Source of the DNA: Actinomycetota bacterium
Lineage (GTDB): Bacteria; Actinomycetota; Acidimicrobiia; Acidimicrobiales; Ilumatobacteraceae
Direction: 5' to 3'
Length of the DNA stretch: 8,355 bases
NCBI GenBank assembly: GCA_005789925.1
Contig: SXWG01000162.1
Location: 1-8,355 of the forward strand
Shown here: positions 4,913 through 8,355 of the stretch, piece after piece
How positions within the stretch are numbered: position 1 is the first letter of the stretch
How the letters are laid out: every line of letters begins with the position of its first letter
The notes under the pieces: generated by a model
Database searches by the model: none
What the model was told of the DNA's origin: nothing
The model's input: the letters and a program-made list of their open reading frames with translations, nothing else
Translations under genes and position numbers: made by a program

Positions 4913-7870
4913 GTGCGCAACCCCTCTGATCTCCCCCCGAGCGGTCCTGGCGGACAACCGCCGTTCCGTATTCCTCAATTCCGATTTGGTCGGCCGAGCA
5001 AAGGTCGCATCCTCGTGTCGATCATTGTCGGATTGCTTCTGGTGCTTGCTTTCAGTGCACGCAGCCTGTCGTCATTCTTTGTGAACATTCTCTGGTTCCG
5101 CGGAGTTGGCCAAAGCGACGTGTACTTCGGCATTCTCAGTGCCAAGGTGCAGCTTGCGGTCATCTTTACGGCCGGCTTCGCCCTCGTGGCGTGGGTGAAC
5201 CTCTTCATCACCGATCGACTTGCTCCACTTGTGCTTCCGAACACGCCGGAAGACCGTGCAGTGCTTCGGGTGCAAGAAGTCATCGGTAGGCGACGAGGAT
5301 TGTTGCGCGCTGGTGTCTCGATTTTCTTGGGTGTTCTCGCCGGACTCCCCGCTGCGACGCAGTGGCAAGAGTGGATCCTCTTCCGCAACAGACAGGCGTT
5401 CTCGACGGGCGACCCGCAATTCAAGGCGAACGTCGGGTTCTACGTGTTCCGTCTGCCGTTCGCGGAGTTCGTCGTCAACTGGGCGTTCGGGGCTCTCATC
5501 TTCATCGTCGCGCTCACGGTGTTCGCACACTTCATCAACGGCGGTATTCGTCCGCAAGCTCGCGTGAACCGCATGACGCCGCAATCAAAAGTTCACATCT
5601 CGGTGTTGTTGGCTGCAGCGGCGTTGTTGCGCGCCGCCGGATATTGGTTGGCGCGCTTTGATCTCACGCGCTCACAGCGCGGTGTGGTGCAGGGCGCGTT
5701 GTACACCGATGTGAACGCTCAACTTCCTGCCATCAACCTGATGATTCTGGTGTCGGTGGCAGTCGCCGTGTTGCTGTTGTGGAATGTTCGTCAGCGCGGT
5801 TGGCGAATTCCAGTGCTCGCAGTCGGCCTGTGGGTGCTCGTCGCTGTCACTGCCGGCACGCTGTACCCGGCACTCGTCCAGCGTTTCGTCGTGCAGCCGA
5901 ACGTGAGCACTCGCGAGTTGCCATTCATCGAGCGGAACATCACGGCCACGAAGGCAGCCCTTGGGCTCGAGAACGTGCAACGCAAAGAGATCTCATTCGG
6001 TGACGTCGACATCGAAGAGGCCAAGGCCAACGATCTGCCATTGCGTGACGTACGACAGCTCGATGCCGTGCAGATGCGCAATCGATTCGGACTCGACCAA
6101 GGACTCACGTCGTTCTACGCCGTGCGAGACCTCGACGTCGACCGTTACTCCATCGACGGTCGTATGCAGCAGGTGATGGTCGCATCCCGTGAGTTGAACA
6201 CTGACGGAATTCCAAACCGCACATGGGTGTCTCGCCACCTCATCTACACACATGGATGTGGTGTCATCGCTGCACCAGCGAGCGTGGTCACCGCAGACGG
6301 TCGACCGTCATATGTCGACTTGAAAGTGACCAAACCTCAGTTGTACTTCGGTGATCGCCTCGATGGTTATAGCGTCGTGAACACCGACCAGAACGAGCAG
6401 GCATGCCCGAACACCACTGCCGGTGAATACACCGGTGAGCGGGGAGTGCGTGTCGACAGCGTGCTGCGACGTCTCGCGCTCGCCATCAATTTCGGTGAGT
6501 ACAACTTGTTCGGTTCACGACTCATCACCGAAGACTCACAGTTGCTGTGGGTGCGTGACGTGCGAGAGCGCGTGGAGAAAATCGCACCATTCCTTGATTT
6601 CGACAGTGACCCATACCCGGTGGTCGTGAAGGGCGAGGTCAAATGGGTGATCGACGCGTACACCACGACCGACAGGTATCCATATGCGCAGAACGCAAAC
6701 ACCGGACAGTTGACCGCCAACAGTGGGCTTGACCACTCGTTCAACTACGTGCGCAACAGCGTGAAAGCATTGGTCGACGCTTACACAGGTGACGTCACCA
6801 TGTATGTCGTCGACAACAAGGACCCGATCATTCGCGCCTGGCGTGCTGCGTTCCCCGACCTGTTCACACCGAAGAGCGAGGCCCCCGCCGAGCTCGTAGC
6901 GCATTTCCGCTACCCAGAAGACCTCTTCCGCGTGCAGTCGAACGTATTCGGCAAGTACCAATTCGACGAAGCGAACCTGTTCTTCAATCGTGACGCAGCA
7001 TGGAGTGTTGCCCAAGCGCCACCCATCGAGCCTGAAGGAGCAACGACGGCACCGGCAGTCGACACTGCGCCAGGTGCACTTCGTGTTGACTCTGTTGACG
7101 TCGCCGATGCAAACGTCCTTCGTTTCACGCCGTACTACACCATCTTCCATGCACCCGACAAAGGTGGCGACTTGGGAACGTTCTCGATGTTGCGTCCGTA
7201 TGTTCCGTTCTCGTCTGACGACAGCCGAAAGGAATTGCGCGCGATGATGGTGGTGTCGTCAGACCCAGAGACCTACGGACAGATCACGGTGTACGAGATG
7301 TCCACGCCGCTTCCGCCGGGCCCTGCCACGATCGCAGCGGAATTCGAGAGTGACCCGGTGGTCAGCGAAATCATCACACCGCTCGACCTTCGTGGAAGTC
7401 GTGTCACCTACGGTGACTTGCAAATCGTGCCGATCGCAAAAGGTGTGGTCTATCTCCGCCCGATGTTCGTGCAGCCGCAAGATGCAGACGCCAAGCAGGT
7501 GTTCGTGCGCAAGATTCTCGGTTGGTACAACGGCCGGACTGTGATCGCTGACAACGTGTCGCAAGCCGTGTCGCGACTTCTGCCCGGATTCAACACCAAC
7601 CTCGGTGACCGTGTCGGATCGGCGACGACGGGAACGACCACGCCGCCGACGACTGTGCCGGGTGGCAGCACACCTTCTCCGTCGACCACCGTGCCGTTGT
7701 CAACGTCGGAGAACAGCTCGCCAGAGCAGTTGCTCGCACAGGCAGATGTGTTGTTCTCTGAAGCCGATGCCGCGCTCGCACAGACTCCGCCAGATTTCGC
7801 CACGTATCAGGCGAAGCAGAGTCAGGCACGCGATTTGGTGCAGCGGGCACTGCAACTACTGACCGGCTGA
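4913..7870 (+). CDS. UPF0182 family membrane protein
   Basis: The 985-residue product matches the actinobacterial UPF0182 family (COG1615; M. tuberculosis Rv0064 and Rv3193c are about 980-990 residues), whose biochemical role is not established. Seven hydrophobic segments lie at about 33-50, 74-100, 130-150, 180-207, 227-245, 272-291 and 298-322. A large domain of about 575 residues follows, which should lie outside the membrane. Family-like stretches include LWFRGVGQSDVYFGIL, ERNITATKAALGL, RHLIYTHGCG, LYFGDRLDGYSVV, RRLALAINFGEYNLFGS, YPYAQNANTGQLTANSGL and FNYVRNSVKALVDAYTGDV. Residues about 901-930 are a Thr/Pro/Ser linker, and about 936-983 form an Ala-rich helical tail. The only cysteines are C449 and C498, both outside. 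The GTG at 4913 is 14 bp after the DivIVA gene stop; it has no clear Shine-Dalgarno and no nearby in-frame alternative, so translation probably depends on coupling. The gene is intact. Confidence 0.96.
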   Translation: MRNPSDLPPSGPGGQPPFRIPQFRFGRPSKGRILVSIIVGLLLVLAFSARSLSSFFVNILWFRGVGQSDVYFGILSAKVQLAVIFTAGFALVAWVNLFITDRLAPLVLPNTPEDRAVLRVQEVIGRRRGLLRAGVSIFLGVLAGLPAATQWQEWILFRNRQAFSTGDPQFKANVGFYVFRLPFAEFVVNWAFGALIFIVALTVFAHFINGGIRPQARVNRMTPQSKVHISVLLAAAALLRAAGYWLARFDLTRSQRGVVQGALYTDVNAQLPAINLMILVSVAVAVLLLWNVRQRGWRIPVLAVGLWVLVAVTAGTLYPALVQRFVVQPNVSTRELPFIERNITATKAALGLENVQRKEISFGDVDIEEAKANDLPLRDVRQLDAVQMRNRFGLDQGLTSFYAVRDLDVDRYSIDGRMQQVMVASRELNTDGIPNRTWVSRHLIYTHGCGVIAAPASVVTADGRPSYVDLKVTKPQLYFGDRLDGYSVVNTDQNEQACPNTTAGEYTGERGVRVDSVLRRLALAINFGEYNLFGSRLITEDSQLLWVRDVRERVEKIAPFLDFDSDPYPVVVKGEVKWVIDAYTTTDRYPYAQNANTGQLTANSGLDHSFNYVRNSVKALVDAYTGDVTMYVVDNKDPIIRAWRAAFPDLFTPKSEAPAELVAHFRYPEDLFRVQSNVFGKYQFDEANLFFNRDAAWSVAQAPPIEPEGATTAPAVDTAPGALRVDSVDVADANVLRFTPYYTIFHAPDKGGDLGTFSMLRPYVPFSSDDSRKELRAMMVVSSDPETYGQITVYEMSTPLPPGPATIAAEFESDPVVSEIITPLDLRGSRVTYGDLQIVPIAKGVVYLRPMFVQPQDADAKQVFVRKILGWYNGRTVIADNVSQAVSRLLPGFNTNLGDRVGSATTGTTTPPTTVPGGSTPSPSTTVPLSTSENSSPEQLLAQADVLFSEADAALAQTPPDFATYQAKQSQARDLVQRALQLLTG

Positions 7871-7888
7871 GTTCGTCAGCTTCGGGTC
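7861..7888. terminator. Imperfect hairpin at a convergent gene junction
   Basis: GCTGA (7866-7870) and TCAGC (7876-7880) pair perfectly around the loop GTTCG. The flanking GACC (7861-7864) and GGTC (7885-7888) can add four outer pairs across an internal loop. The structure covers both stop codons of the convergent UPF0182 and coiled-coil genes and reads the same way from either side. There is no T-run in either direction, so a shared bidirectional terminator is only a possibility. Confidence 0.28.
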
Positions 7889-8280
7889 TGACGGCGGATC
7901 TCTTCTGCGAGACCTGCCAGATCTTGACGGAAAGCGATCTCGTAGCGGGCTTGTTCGCTGGCGAGACGGACTTGCGAGGACCGAATCTGTTCGATGGTCG
8001 TTGCCATGTCGTCCTCTGACGACTTCGACAGGTTTTCGATGTCGCTTCCCAACTCATGCAATTGACGAGACAACTCTGAGCCGAGGTTGCTAACGGACGT
8101 TTCGATGGCGGCGACTCGCGAGAGAAGTGCGGACGTGGTGCCGGTGGTCGACGCGACATCAGACACTTGCTGGGTGAGTTGGTTGCGCAACGACTCGATT
8201 TCAGCGGTGAGAGCAGCAATCGACGCAGCCATCTGTTCCCGCTCGCGTTTTCTGCGTCCCATTGTCTCTGCCAAATTCAT
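7876..8280 (-). CDS. Small coiled-coil protein, unknown function
   Basis: I cannot assign a family to this 134-residue protein. It opens with a strongly basic patch (GRRKREREQ, residues 8-16). A helix with heptad-like hydrophobic spacing follows (IAALTAEIESLRNQL), then a Ser/Thr-rich break (VASTTGTTS), a long coiled coil (about 50-100, including VAAIETSVSNLGSELSRQL) and an amphipathic end (EQARYEIAFRQDLAGLAEEI). It has no cysteines, signal peptide or membrane segment, so it is probably a cytoplasmic oligomer. The start is uncertain: ATG 8280 has no Shine-Dalgarno, while ATG 8262 has AGAG four bases upstream and would begin MGRRKRERE. Its stop is 5 bp from the UPF0182 stop, tail to tail. The basic end could touch nucleic acid or lipid, but nothing in the sequence proves it. 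Confidence 0.78.
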   Translation of the reverse strand: MNLAETMGRRKREREQMAASIAALTAEIESLRNQLTQQVSDVASTTGTTSALLSRVAAIETSVSNLGSELSRQLHELGSDIENLSKSSEDDMATTIEQIRSSQVRLASEQARYEIAFRQDLAGLAEEIRRQTRS

Positions 8281-8355
8281 CGTGGTGGCAGGTTGTGAGC
8301 CTGCACTGTCGCTCGCTACGGTAGTGCTCCTACTACGACGCGGGGTGGAGCAGCC
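8281..8355. other. Upstream region of the coiled-coil gene, no gene seen
   Basis: These 75 bases lie upstream of the minus-strand coiled-coil gene and run to the window edge. On the minus strand, GTAGT and ACTAC form a 5-bp inverted repeat around the 6-nt spacer AGGAGC (about 8324-8339). TACCGT in the same place resembles an actinobacterial -10 element, but no matching -35 box is evident. The region may hold a promoter for this gene or for a divergent gene beyond the edge; neither is established. Confidence 0.25.

Noticed and set aside
7590..8219. 209-residue minus-strand frame covering the 3' end of the UPF0182 gene
   Set aside because: It overlaps two better-supported genes, the UPF0182 C-terminus and the coiled-coil gene in another frame, and has low-complexity Ser/Arg content.

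Overview
The window looks like chromosomal DNA of an actinomycete-type bacterium (Actinomycetota). The evidence is moderately high GC with strong G/C preference in third codon positions, GTG starts, a UPF0182 family membrane protein next to a YlbL-type PDZ/Lon-like protease (a pairing known from mycobacteria), and a DivIVA-domain coiled-coil protein. The lack of clear Shine-Dalgarno sequences and the protein styles would fit a marine or freshwater Acidimicrobiia lineage, but that placement is inference. There is no sign of an insertion sequence, integrase, tRNA, rRNA or CRISPR array.

Layout, left to right. The first ~100 bases may hold the tail of an unidentified gene. A DNA-3-methyladenine glycosylase I gene (tag, + strand, about 144-755) follows and overlaps, tail to tail by 14 bp, a minus-strand HEAT-repeat gene (1347-742). 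Upstream of the HEAT gene on the same strand, 22 bp away, is a small two-helix membrane protein gene (1666-1370); the two probably form one transcript. Diverging from them is a + strand run of three large genes: a secreted, membrane-anchored PDZ plus Lon-type Ser/Lys protease (1644-2858), a 652-residue DivIVA-domain protein (2940-4898), and a 985-residue UPF0182 seven-helix membrane protein (4913-7870). The last gene meets, 5 bp away and tail to tail, a minus-strand gene for a 134-residue coiled-coil protein (8280-7876). The last 75 bases are its upstream region.

How the genes may work together. The PDZ/Lon-like protease and UPF0182 genes are neighbours in other actinobacteria (Rv3194c-Rv3193c in M. 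tuberculosis) and both proteins place large domains outside the membrane. Here a DivIVA-domain gene sits between them and is only 14 bp from the UPF0182 start, which suggests an envelope or polar-growth module.

The most interesting observation is the C-terminus of that DivIVA protein. All seven cysteines lie in its last 100 residues, and the end has the spaced Cys pattern and PP-x-H-x2-CRC signature of the phage Mu F / SPP1 gp7 minor head protein domain. This looks like a phage capsid-morphogenesis domain taken over by a cell-pole-type scaffold protein.
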